From assembly GCF_025995235.1 (NCBI RefSeq), contig NZ_BAPT01000025.1, positions 1 through 64,000 of the forward strand: a DNA stretch of 64,000 nt, given 5' to 3'. Of this stretch, positions 25,374 through 33,205 are shown one piece after another; within the stretch, counting starts at the first letter, position 1; each line of letters opens with the position of its first letter. Position numbers and translations under genes: made by a program. The notes under the pieces are model-generated. The model was not told the origin of the DNA. It worked only from the letters and a program-made list of their open reading frames with translations, and did no database searches. The stretch is from Ameyamaea chiangmaiensis. GTDB taxonomy: Bacteria; Pseudomonadota; Alphaproteobacteria; Acetobacterales; Acetobacteraceae.

Positions 25374-26447
25374 TCAGGCCTGAGGCCGGCGGATGAAACC
25401 GCCGCCCAGCACGCGTGAGCCATCATAGAGCACGCAGGCCTGCCCCGGTGCCGGCGTGGCGCCCTCGTCCAGCTCGACGATCGCCCCGCGCTCGCCCTCC
25501 GGACGGACCACGGCCGGGCGCACGGCCTCGCGCGCGCGCAGTTGCACGCCGCACCGCAGGCCTTCGGGCGGCGCGTCGACCAGCCAGTTCATGTCGCGCA
25601 GTCCCACGACGCGCCGCGCGGCACCCGAACGCGGGCCGATGACCACGCGACGTGTCGCGGGTTCGATCGCGACGACCATCTGTCGTTCGCCCGCCAGCAT
25701 CGCCGCGTCGCCCAGCCGTTTGGTCTGACCGACGGTGAAGCGCGTGACGCCGGCATGGTGTCCGACGGTCTGGCCCCGCGTGTCGACGATCTCGCCCGGA
25801 CCGGCCATGTCGGGGCGCAGGGTCTCGACCAGATCGGCGTAGGAGCCGTCGGTCACGAAGCAGATGTCCTGACTGTCGGGCTTGGCCGCCACGCGCAGGC
25901 CGTGGCGTTCGGCTTCGGCCCGCACGGCGGCCTTATCGGGCATGTCGCCCAGGGGGAAACGCAGGAAGGCGAGCTGCTCGCGCGTGGTGGCGAACAGGAA
26001 CCAGGACTGGTCGCGACTGGCGTCGACGGGACGATGCAGTTCCGGCCCCGCCGCCCCCTCGATCCGGCGCACGTAATGGCCCGTCGCCATCGCATCGACC
26101 CCGATGTCGCGCGCCATGCCCAGAAGGTCGGTGAACTTCACACCCTGATTGCAGGCCACGCACGGCACGGGCGTCTCGCCGGCGGCATAGCTCTGGGCGA
26201 AACGGTCGATCACGCTGTCGCGGAAGCGGGTTTCGGCGTCGATGACATAATGCGGAAAGCCGAGATGGTCGGCGACCGCGCGTGCGTCGGCGATGTCGCG
26301 CCCGGCACAGCACGCGCCTTTCTTTTCGGGGCCGCGCTGGTCGTAGAGTTGCAGCGTGGCGCCGATCACCTCGTGCCCTTCGGCGACAAGGCGCGCGGCC
26401 ACGACGGAGCTGTCGACGCCGCCCGACATGGCCACGAGGATGCGCAT
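25374..26447 (-). CDS. mnmA: tRNA-uridine 2-sulfurtransferase MnmA (357 aa)
   Basis: ATP-dependent thiolation of U34 in tRNA for Lys, Glu and Gln, with sulfur delivered by a cysteine desulfurase. The PP-loop MSGGVDSSVVAARL is at residues 7-20, the two catalytic Cys are in ETPVPCVACNQGVKF and SQDICFV, and GHYVRR and the C-terminal beta-barrel are typical. It lies 16 bases after the ferredoxin gene and closes a sulfur-transfer operon with two cysteine desulfurase genes. Confidence 0.96.
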   Translation of the reverse strand: MRILVAMSGGVDSSVVAARLVAEGHEVIGATLQLYDQRGPEKKGACCAGRDIADARAVADHLGFPHYVIDAETRFRDSVIDRFAQSYAAGETPVPCVACNQGVKFTDLLGMARDIGVDAMATGHYVRRIEGAAGPELHRPVDASRDQSWFLFATTREQLAFLRFPLGDMPDKAAVRAEAERHGLRVAAKPDSQDICFVTDGSYADLVETLRPDMAGPGEIVDTRGQTVGHHAGVTRFTVGQTKRLGDAAMLAGERQMVVAIEPATRRVVIGPRSGAARRVVGLRDMNWLVDAPPEGLRCGVQLRAREAVRPAVVRPEGERGAIVELDEGATPAPGQACVLYDGSRVLGGGFIRRPQA

Positions 26448-26463
26448 CGCCGGCGTTCGCGCC

Positions 26464-26778
26464 TTACGACGTGCGCGGCAGGCGCACGACCAGGCCGTCG
26501 AGCGCGTCGGTCATCACGATCTGGCAGCCCAGGCGCGAGGTCTTTTCCAGTCCGAACGCCAGGTCCAGCATGTCTTCCTCGTCATCGGTCGGCGCGGACA
26601 GTCTGGCGGCCCACTCCGGATCGACCACGACGTGGCAGGTCGCACAGGCCAGCGAGCCCTCGCAGGCGCCTTCGAGGTCGATGTCGTGCTTGTGGGCGAT
26701 CTCCAGCACCGAAAGGCCGAGCGGCGCGTCGACATCGCGGCGGCTGCCATCGCGTTCGATGAAAGTCATATGAGGCAT
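26464..26778 (-). CDS. fdx: [2Fe-2S] ferredoxin, ISC/adrenodoxin type (104 aa)
   Basis: Electron carrier for Fe-S cluster assembly. CEGSLACATC supplies three cluster Cys and RLGCQIV the fourth (C-x5-C-x2-C...C), followed by the vertebrate-type C-terminus LVVRLPRTS. The first Met of MPHMTFIERDGS (26778) gives a length usual for Fdx; the second Met is possible. The frame extends upstream into the desulfurase gene without homology. Same operon as the desulfurases and mnmA. Confidence 0.92.
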   Translation of the reverse strand: MPHMTFIERDGSRRDVDAPLGLSVLEIAHKHDIDLEGACEGSLACATCHVVVDPEWAARLSAPTDDEEDMLDLAFGLEKTSRLGCQIVMTDALDGLVVRLPRTS

Positions 26779-26807
26779 GAACCGGAGATCCTGCTGAATG
26801 AAAAAGC

Positions 26808-27995
26808 CTAGGAAAGCTGCGCGGCGGGGACTGGATGCGTCTCCCGCAGGCGCGCGGCACCCACGGCACGCGCAAGGATGTCCGCCGCACGCGCCATGTC
26901 GCGCGCCGAAGTAAAGCGTCCGGCCGCTAGACGCAAGCTTTCCGCGGCCTGCACGGGATCGAGGCCCATCGCGCTGAGGACGTAGGAAGGGACGAGTTCG
27001 GCGGACGAACACGCCGACCCGGTGGACAGCGCCAGCTCCGGTGCCTCGGCCAGGACCGCCAGTGCCGAGGCGCCCGCGAAGCGCAGATTGAGGTTCGCAC
27101 CCAGACGATGTTGCAGGCTGCCGTTGACGGCAACGCCCGGGACGAGTGCCCGCAGCCGGTCGAGAAGCCCGTCGCGCAGCCCGGCCAGTCGCCGGTTTTC
27201 GGCATCTCCCTCCGCGCGCATGATGGCGCAGGCGGCACCGAACCCCACGATCAGGGGCACGGGCAGTGTCCCCGAGCGCAGGCCGCGCTCCTGTCCGCCG
27301 CCGGAAAACAGCGGGGCGAGACGCACGCGCGGCCGCCGCCGGACATACAGGGCACCGACGCCCTTGGGCCCGTAGATCTTGTGGCCCGACAGCGACAGCA
27401 GGTCGACGCCCGCCGCCGTCACGTCGATCGGCACCCGGCCCGCCGCCTGTGCGTAATCGGTATGGAACAGCGCCCCGGCCTCTCGCGCCAGTCGGGCGAG
27501 GCGCGGTATGTCCTCAGTCACCCCCGTCTCGTTGTTCGCGCCCATGACGCTGAGCAGCAGCGGGCGATCGGCCAGCGCCCGGGCCAGTGCGGCCTCGTCG
27601 ATCCGCCCGGCGGCGTCGACCGGCAGGAGTACAGGCGCGAAGCCTTCCCCGCCGAGAGCGCGCACCGACTCCACAACGCATTTATGCTCGGTCATGACGG
27701 TCACGACCTGTCGTCGCGCATCGCCCGTCTGGCACAGGTGGCGCGCCGCACCCTTGATGGCGATGTTGTTTGCCTCCGTCGCACCGGAGGTGAAGATGAT
27801 CTCCTGCGGCTGGGCGCCGATCAGGGCCGCGACCTCCGCGCGGGCGCACTCCACCGCGTCGTGCGCGGCCTGTCCGGCGTCGTGCGTGCTGTGGGCGTTG
27901 CCGAAGGCCTCCGTCCAGAACGGGGCCATGGCTGAGACCACGCGCGGGTCGCAGGGCGTCGTCGCCTGATAGTCGAGATAGATGCGCTCCGTCAT
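26808..27995 (-). CDS. iscS: Cysteine desulfurase, IscS-type (395 aa)
   Basis: PLP enzyme that removes sulfur from cysteine as a persulfide. YLDYQATTPCDPRV opens the protein, SLSGHKIYGPKG carries the PLP Lys (about residue 212) and STGSACSSAELVPSYVL carries the active-site Cys (about 330). Its start overlaps the second desulfurase by 4 bases (ATGA). No iscU, iscR, iscA or hscAB is in the window, so it probably serves MnmA and general sulfur supply as well as cluster assembly. Confidence 0.93.
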   Translation of the reverse strand: MTERIYLDYQATTPCDPRVVSAMAPFWTEAFGNAHSTHDAGQAAHDAVECARAEVAALIGAQPQEIIFTSGATEANNIAIKGAARHLCQTGDARRQVVTVMTEHKCVVESVRALGGEGFAPVLLPVDAAGRIDEAALARALADRPLLLSVMGANNETGVTEDIPRLARLAREAGALFHTDYAQAAGRVPIDVTAAGVDLLSLSGHKIYGPKGVGALYVRRRPRVRLAPLFSGGGQERGLRSGTLPVPLIVGFGAACAIMRAEGDAENRRLAGLRDGLLDRLRALVPGVAVNGSLQHRLGANLNLRFAGASALAVLAEAPELALSTGSACSSAELVPSYVLSAMGLDPVQAAESLRLAAGRFTSARDMARAADILARAVGAARLRETHPVPAAQLS

Positions 27996-29104
27996 GCGGC
28001 CCTCCGCGCCAGGCGTTGCGCCATGGTCCGGTAGGCGCCGATCGCGTGTTCGACCATCGCGTCATCGACCGACCACGGCAGCGAGACGCGAATGGCCTCG
28101 CCCGCCAGTGCCCCGAGCCCCATGGCAGCGAGGACATGCGACCGCGCCACCTTGCCCGACGAACAGGCCGAGCCGGCCGATACGCCAAGCCCGGCGATGT
28201 CCAGTGCAATCAGCTGCGTCTGCGACGCGACGCCCGGCAGCGCCACGCAGCAGGTGTTGGGCAGACGGTCCGCACCGGCGCCGCACACCACCGCGCCCGC
28301 GTCCCGGGCGGCGTCCTCGAACCGGTCGCGCAGCCGCGCGATGGCGGTCTGGTCGGCGGCGCGGGCGGCGCGGGCGGCGGTGGCCATGCCCGACGCCAGT
28401 TCGAAGGCCTGCGTGCCGCCACGCCGCCCCTGTTCCTGCCCGCCGCCGGCCACCAGCGGGGGCAGCGGACGCGCGCGATCGCCGCGCAGAAGGAGTGCAC
28501 CGATCCCCTTGGGGCCGCCGAATTTATGCGCCGAAAGCGCCATGCTGTCCGCGCCCAGCGTGTCGAGCGTGGGGAACAGACGCCCCGCCGCCTGCACCGC
28601 ATCGACATGCAGCCGCGCGTCGTGCGCCCGGCACAGGGCCGCGACCTCGGCGATCGGGTGCAGGACGCCCGTCTCGTTGTTCGCCAGCATCATGCAGACC
28701 AGGGTCGGGCGATGCGCGGCCAGGGCGGCGTCGAGGGCCGCGAGGTCGATCACGCCCCGGCCGTCGACCGGCACGGTGAGCGGTTGCGGCACGGCCCGCA
28801 GCACGGCGTCATGTTCGGTCGCACCCGCCAGCACCGGGCCCGCGCGCCCCAACCCGTGAATTGCAAGCGCGCAGGCCTCGGTGCCGCCGGAGGTGAACAC
28901 GACGTTGTCGGGCGTGGCGCCGAAAAGCGTCGCCAGCTCGGTGCGTGCGGTCTCCAGCACGGCGCGCGCGCGCCGACCGCCGCCATGGACCGACGACGGG
29001 TTGCCGCCGATCGCCCACGCCGCCAGCACCGCCTCGCGCGCCTCGGGGCGCAGGGGCTCGGTGGCATTGGCATCCAGGGTGACGAACTTCCGTGTGACGG
29101 TCAT
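27992..29104 (-). CDS. Second cysteine desulfurase, NifS/IscS-like (370 aa)
   Basis: Second class-I cysteine desulfurase, directly upstream of iscS and overlapping it by 4 bases. SAHKFGGPKGIGALLLR contains the PLP Lys, and VSAGSACSSGKVARSHVL the catalytic Cys loop. It is shorter and clearly diverged from the neighbouring iscS, so the pair is an old duplication rather than a recent one. It is the first gene of the sulfur-transfer operon. Division of labour with iscS is unknown. Confidence 0.9.
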   Translation of the reverse strand: MTVTRKFVTLDANATEPLRPEAREAVLAAWAIGGNPSSVHGGGRRARAVLETARTELATLFGATPDNVVFTSGGTEACALAIHGLGRAGPVLAGATEHDAVLRAVPQPLTVPVDGRGVIDLAALDAALAAHRPTLVCMMLANNETGVLHPIAEVAALCRAHDARLHVDAVQAAGRLFPTLDTLGADSMALSAHKFGGPKGIGALLLRGDRARPLPPLVAGGGQEQGRRGGTQAFELASGMATAARAARAADQTAIARLRDRFEDAARDAGAVVCGAGADRLPNTCCVALPGVASQTQLIALDIAGLGVSAGSACSSGKVARSHVLAAMGLGALAGEAIRVSLPWSVDDAMVEHAIGAYRTMAQRLARRAA

Positions 29105-29653
29105 GGGTCGGACGATCCGTTGGACACCGGGCGCGCACCGCGGGTTTGCCTCATTTATAGGCAGTCCCGCCGGCGCGCGGGGGTGGATGACGATTCCTGT
29201 GGCAATTCACATCCGCGCGTCGCTATACACACGGAAGCGCGAGTCGTAACCGTCAAGGTAAGGCTCGGGCCGCCGGACCGCAATGTGCGACACGCGCGTG
29301 CTGGCCGCGGCGTCGATCCGCAAGAGGGAGGTTCAGGGTATGGACGCGTCCATGTCGAAGTCAACAAAGGGCCGCCCGATCGTCGAGCGTGCCTCTCCCG
29401 TGACGACCGACTCCGCGCTGCGCCGCGGGCCCGATCATCGCGCATTGCACCACTGACAAACCGGCACGCCACCGCATTTCCGTCACCCGATATCGTTCGC
29501 GTGTCGGTCCCGGCCATTCTGGGCGGGACCAGTGTCCAGGGCGTGCTGTCTTTCTTTCACCGGCGCCGGGCGGGGCATCGCCCAGCGCCGAGACTGCGTT
29601 GAAACTCGCGGCCGTCATGCCAACGGGACGGCCAGGAATATCGCGGGAACCCA
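29105..29653. other. Gene-less divergent intergenic region
   Basis: About 550 bases between the divergently transcribed desulfurase operon and an alpha/beta hydrolase. It must hold both promoters. Open frames here have no recognisable motifs. No IscR gene or clear IscR box was seen. Confidence 0.5.
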
Positions 29654-30319
29654 ATGCCTGAGGTCATGTTCGCCGGCCCTGACGGTCGGCTCGAAGGTCG
29701 CTATCACCACTCCGCCGAGCCGAATGCCCCGCTCGCGCTGGTCCTCCATCCCCATCCGCTGCATGGCGGGACGATGAACAACCGCATCACCTATGCGATG
29801 TATCGTTCCTTCGAGAAGATGGGCTTCTCGGTCATGCGCTACAATTCGCGCGGCGTGGGTCGCAGCCAGGGCCGGTATGACGGCGGGATCGGCGAGATCT
29901 CGGATGCCGCCGCCGCACTGGACTGGATGCAGATGGTCAACCCGAATTCGGGGACGCTGTGGATCGCCGGTTATTCGTTCGGCGCGTTCGTCGGCATGCA
30001 GCTTCTGATGCGCCGCCCGGAAATCACGGGCTGGATCAGCGTGGCCCCCCCCGCCAATCACTATGATTTCGGCTTTCTGGCCCCGTGTCCCTGCGGTGGC
30101 CTGATGATTGCCGGTGGCGCGGACGAACTGGTGCCCGAGCCTGCGGTGCACAAGCTGGTCGACAAGCTGAACACCCAGAAGGGCGTCAGCGTCGATTATC
30201 GCATTTTCGACGGTGCCGATCATGTCTTCGCCAACCATGCGGAGCAGGTTTCCGACGCATTGGAAGACCACGTGACCACCATGATGTCGCGTCGTTCACT
30301 GGCGCTCGCCGCCGACTGA
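29654..30319 (+). CDS. Alpha/beta hydrolase, COG2945-like (221 aa)
   Basis: Small serine hydrolase of unknown substrate. LVLHPHPLHGGTMNNR is the conserved oxyanion-region motif of this group, GYSFGAFVGMQ gives the nucleophile Ser (about residue 110), and GADHVF supplies the catalytic His. Homologues are commonly found beside cysteine desulfurase genes in alphaproteobacteria, which matches its place here. Cytoplasmic, no signal peptide. Confidence 0.85.
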   Translation: MPEVMFAGPDGRLEGRYHHSAEPNAPLALVLHPHPLHGGTMNNRITYAMYRSFEKMGFSVMRYNSRGVGRSQGRYDGGIGEISDAAAALDWMQMVNPNSGTLWIAGYSFGAFVGMQLLMRRPEITGWISVAPPANHYDFGFLAPCPCGGLMIAGGADELVPEPAVHKLVDKLNTQKGVSVDYRIFDGADHVFANHAEQVSDALEDHVTTMMSRRSLALAAD

Positions 30320-30337
30320 GGCGCGGCCGCACCCACA

Positions 30338-30374
30338 AAAAAAGCCCGGGGGAGTGATCCCGCCGGGCTTTTTT
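30338..30374. terminator. Bidirectional terminator
   Basis: AAAAAAGCCCGG (30338-30349) pairs with CCGGGCTTTTTT (30363-30374) across a 13-base loop. With A-tract and T-tract on either side it terminates both convergent hydrolase genes. Confidence 0.88.
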
Positions 30375-30390
30375 GTTATACGGCGTCCCG

Positions 30391-31209
30391 TCAGCTCCGG
30401 ACAAACGCAAGAAGATCGGCCTTCAACCGCTCCTGGTGCGTCACCACGAAGCCATGAGGCGCCCCTTCGTACACCTTGAGCGTCGCGCCGGGGACCAGTG
30501 CGGCGGTCAGCTTGCCCGTGGCCTCGAACGGTACCACCTGATCGTCGTCGCCGTGGATGACCAGTGTCGGCACATCGATCTGCGCCATGTCGGGCCGGAA
30601 ATCAGTGGCCGAGAACGCCGTGACGCATTCGATCGTCGCGCGGAGCGAGGCCAGCAGCGCGATCTGCTGTGTCTGCCCCAGAACGCCGGCGGAGACGGTC
30701 TGCCCATGGTTGGTGCCATAGAAGATTGCCGAGAAATCCGACAGGAACTGGGCACGGTCGGCCTCCAGCCCGTCGCGGATCCCGTCGAACACGGCCGGCT
30801 CCGGGCCGGCCGGATGGTCGGCTGTCTTCATGAACAGCGGCGTCACCGCGCCCAGCAGCGCCAGCTTGGCAATCCGTTCCGTGCCGTGGCGGGCGATCAG
30901 CCGGGTGACATCGCCGCCGCCCATCGAAAAGCCGACCAGAATGACGTCGCGCAGGTCCAGGGCCGTGATCAGCTCATGAATATCGTCGGCGAGGGTGTCG
31001 TAGTCGTAGCCGTTCCAGGGCTGGGACGACCGCCCAAACCCGCGCCGGTCGAAGGCGATGGCGCGGTAGCCGTTGCGGGCGAGGTGAAGCATCTGGCTGT
31101 CCCACATATCGGCATCCAGCGGCCACCCATGGCTGAACAGGACGGGCTGACCCGCGCCCCAGTCCTTGTAATAGAGCTCGGTGCCGTCGCGCAGGGTGAG
31201 TGTCGTCAT
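30391..31209 (-). CDS. Alpha/beta hydrolase, non-haem chloroperoxidase/arylesterase type (272 aa)
   Basis: Cofactor-free haloperoxidase-like esterase. FSHGWPLDADMWDSQM, AFDRRGFGRSSQPWNGYDYD and the nucleophile elbow GFSMGGGDVTRLI (Ser near residue 97) define the family; Asp in VIHGDDDQVVP and His in GAPHGF complete the triad. I choose the ATG at 31209 because GGAGAT precedes it. It lies 52 bases after the DoxX gene in the same direction, so the two are probably co-transcribed. Confidence 0.9.
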   Translation of the reverse strand: MTTLTLRDGTELYYKDWGAGQPVLFSHGWPLDADMWDSQMLHLARNGYRAIAFDRRGFGRSSQPWNGYDYDTLADDIHELITALDLRDVILVGFSMGGGDVTRLIARHGTERIAKLALLGAVTPLFMKTADHPAGPEPAVFDGIRDGLEADRAQFLSDFSAIFYGTNHGQTVSAGVLGQTQQIALLASLRATIECVTAFSATDFRPDMAQIDVPTLVIHGDDDQVVPFEATGKLTAALVPGATLKVYEGAPHGFVVTHQERLKADLLAFVRS

Positions 31210-31261
31210 GGGGAGATCTCCTGTGTTCTGAAGGTGGGCTATGGAAAAGAGCGTCCCGCGG

Positions 31262-31690
31262 TCAGGACCGCGCCGTGCGGCCGCGCATCGGCAGGCGCAG
31301 GGCAAGCGCCCCGCTGCCGGCGACGCTGAGGGCCAGAAGGCCGCCCGCGATGCTGATGTTCTTGTAGAAGTGGATCATCATGTCGCCCCGCACGGCACCG
31401 TCCATGGTCCAGAACGCATGGCCGATGAAGCCGGTCGCAAGGGTATAGAGCGCCAGCGCGATGGCCACGGGCTCGATCAGCACGCCGGCGGCGATGGCGA
31501 TGCCGCCGCCGAGTTCGGCCACCACGGCCACCAGGGCGGCGAGGCCGGGGAAGGGCGCGTGAAGCTGGGCCATGTAGCCCACGGTGGCCGAGAAGTCAGA
31601 AAGCTTGCCCCACCCCATCACCAGGAACAGCGTGCTGAGCGCGAAACGGGCGACAAGCAGAAGCGGGGAGCGAACGGAAGAGGGGATCAT
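31262..31690 (-). CDS. DoxX family membrane protein (142 aa)
   Basis: Four-helix inner-membrane protein. LLVARFALSTLFLVMGWGKL with GYMAQLHAPFPGLAALVAVV, AELGGGIAIAAGV and GHAFWTMDG are characteristic of DoxX/DoxD-like proteins, often linked to oxidative or electrophile stress. The ATG at 31690 gives the family's usual length; the open frame runs on to 32338 but lies antisense to tyrS there. Upstream of it lies an AT-rich region with an inverted repeat. Confidence 0.87.
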   Translation of the reverse strand: MIPSSVRSPLLLVARFALSTLFLVMGWGKLSDFSATVGYMAQLHAPFPGLAALVAVVAELGGGIAIAAGVLIEPVAIALALYTLATGFIGHAFWTMDGAVRGDMMIHFYKNISIAGGLLALSVAGSGALALRLPMRGRTARS

Positions 31691-31781
31691 GGTCGGCGTC
31701 CGATACGTGCGAGGTGAGAGAACCCGGCACCGTGTGGCGCCTTGATCCTGACGGTATCGGCGTTCAGATCGGGCATAAACA

Positions 31782-31805
31782 GAAACAAAGGAATTTAATT
31801 GTTTC
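31782..31805. promoter_or_regulatory. Inverted repeat, possible operator
   Basis: GAAACAA (31782-31788) and TTGTTTC (31799-31805) form 7-bp arms around a 10-base AT-rich spacer in the region between the divergent DoxX-hydrolase pair and tyrS. Such spacing suits a dimeric regulator or a LysR/TetR-type protein, none of which is encoded nearby. Confidence 0.35.
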
Positions 31806-31903
31806 CATTTATTGGTATATCGCGACGGGTGCGGGCGCGGTTTCACCCCGTACGCCGCCGTGCTAGAGCAAACCTCGTCAGGTAGAACGAGGTTTTGGCG
31901 GTC

Positions 31904-33151
31904 ATGCCCAAGAGCGATTTCCTGCGCGAGGCTCAGGCGCGCGGTTTCATTTTCCAGTGCACCGATCTCGAGGCACTCGATGCGGCGATGCTCGCCGGGC
32001 CCGTGACCGGCTATATCGGTTTCGATCCGACGGCCGACAGTCTGCATGTCGGGTCGGCCTCGCAGATCATGATGCTGCGCCTGTTGCAAAAGCACGGCCA
32101 TCGTCCGGTGGCCCTGCTGGGCGGTGGGACGGCCAAGATCGGCGATCCTTCGTTCCGCGAGGAAGCCCGCGCCCTGATGACCGACGACCGGATCGCCGCG
32201 AACTTGCGCGGGATCGAGGGCAGCCTGCGGCAGATGATGCGTTTCGGCGATGGGCCGAGCGACGCAGTGCTGGCCAACAACGCCGACTGGCTCGACAGAC
32301 TTTCCTATATCGAGTTGCTGCGCGAGGTCGGCGTGCATTTCTCGGTCAACCGCATGCTGGCGTTCGATTCCGTGCGTTCGCGGCTGGAGCGCGAACAGGG
32401 GCTGACATTCCTCGAATTCAATTACTCCATTCTCCAGTCGTTCGATTTCCGCGAACTCAACCGCCGTTTCGGCGTCACGTTGCAGATGGGTGGCTCCGAC
32501 CAGTGGGGCAACATCGTGTCGGGCATCGATCTGGTGCGTCGCACCGACCAGAAGCAGGTGTTCGGCCTGACCTCGCCCCTGATCACGACGGCCTCGGGCG
32601 CCAAGATGGGAAAATCCGCGTCGGGTGCGGTCTGGATGTCAAAAGACAAATTGCCGGTGTTCGATTACTGGCAGTTCTGGCGCAACACCGAGGACGCGGA
32701 TGTCGAGCGCTTTCTCAAGCTGTTCACCGACCTGCCGCTTGAGGAATGCGTTCGCCTCGGTCAGCTGGAAGGTGCGGAGATCAACGAGGCGAAGAAGATC
32801 CTCGCCACCGAAGCGACCGCCCTGTGCCATGGTCGTGCCGCCGCCGAGGAGGCCGCTGAGGCCGCGCGCCGGACGTTCGAGCAGGGCGCTCTGGCCGACG
32901 CGGCCCTGCCCACCCGTGAGGTGCCGGCGGCAATGCTGGCCGACGGTGTTCCGGCGTTCCGTCTTCTGGTCGAAGCGGGACTGGTGGCCAGCAATGGCGA
33001 GGCCCGGCGCCTTGTCCGCGGCGGCGGCGCGCGCCTGAACGACCAGCCGATCACCGACGAGGGACGCGTCATAGGCGCCGTCGACCTGATCGACGGCGTG
33101 TTGCGTCTGTCATCGGGCCGGAAACATCATGTGTTGATCAAGGGCGTCTGA
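31904..33151 (+). CDS. tyrS: Tyrosyl-tRNA synthetase (415 aa)
   Basis: Charges tRNA-Tyr. GYIGFDPTADSLHVGSASQI contains the HIGH-like motif (HVGS), GSDQWGNIVSGIDLVRR the tyrosine-binding region and KMGKSASGAVW the KMSKS loop. The C-terminal S4 domain (AFRLLVEAGLVASNGEARRL) is complete. I choose the ATG at 31904; a TTG at 31895 is possible. Normal length. Confidence 0.96.
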   Translation: MPKSDFLREAQARGFIFQCTDLEALDAAMLAGPVTGYIGFDPTADSLHVGSASQIMMLRLLQKHGHRPVALLGGGTAKIGDPSFREEARALMTDDRIAANLRGIEGSLRQMMRFGDGPSDAVLANNADWLDRLSYIELLREVGVHFSVNRMLAFDSVRSRLEREQGLTFLEFNYSILQSFDFRELNRRFGVTLQMGGSDQWGNIVSGIDLVRRTDQKQVFGLTSPLITTASGAKMGKSASGAVWMSKDKLPVFDYWQFWRNTEDADVERFLKLFTDLPLEECVRLGQLEGAEINEAKKILATEATALCHGRAAAEEAAEAARRTFEQGALADAALPTREVPAAMLADGVPAFRLLVEAGLVASNGEARRLVRGGGARLNDQPITDEGRVIGAVDLIDGVLRLSSGRKHHVLIKGV

Positions 33152-33169
33152 CACCCCGAACGCGGCTGT

Positions 33170-33196
33170 CGCGGGGGGCCACTCGGGCACCCCGCG
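33170..33196. terminator. Terminator-like hairpin between tyrS and the M61 peptidase
   Basis: CGCGGGG (33170-33176) pairs with CCCCGCG (33190-33196) between two convergent stop codons. There is no T-tract, so it is a weak terminator or stabiliser. Confidence 0.4.
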
Positions 33197-33205
33197 CCAC
33201 GCTGG

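Noticed and set aside
31691..32339. Extension of the DoxX frame upstream to 358 residues
   Set aside because: The additional part lies antisense to tyrS and has no membrane-protein character; the ATG at 31690 gives the normal family length.
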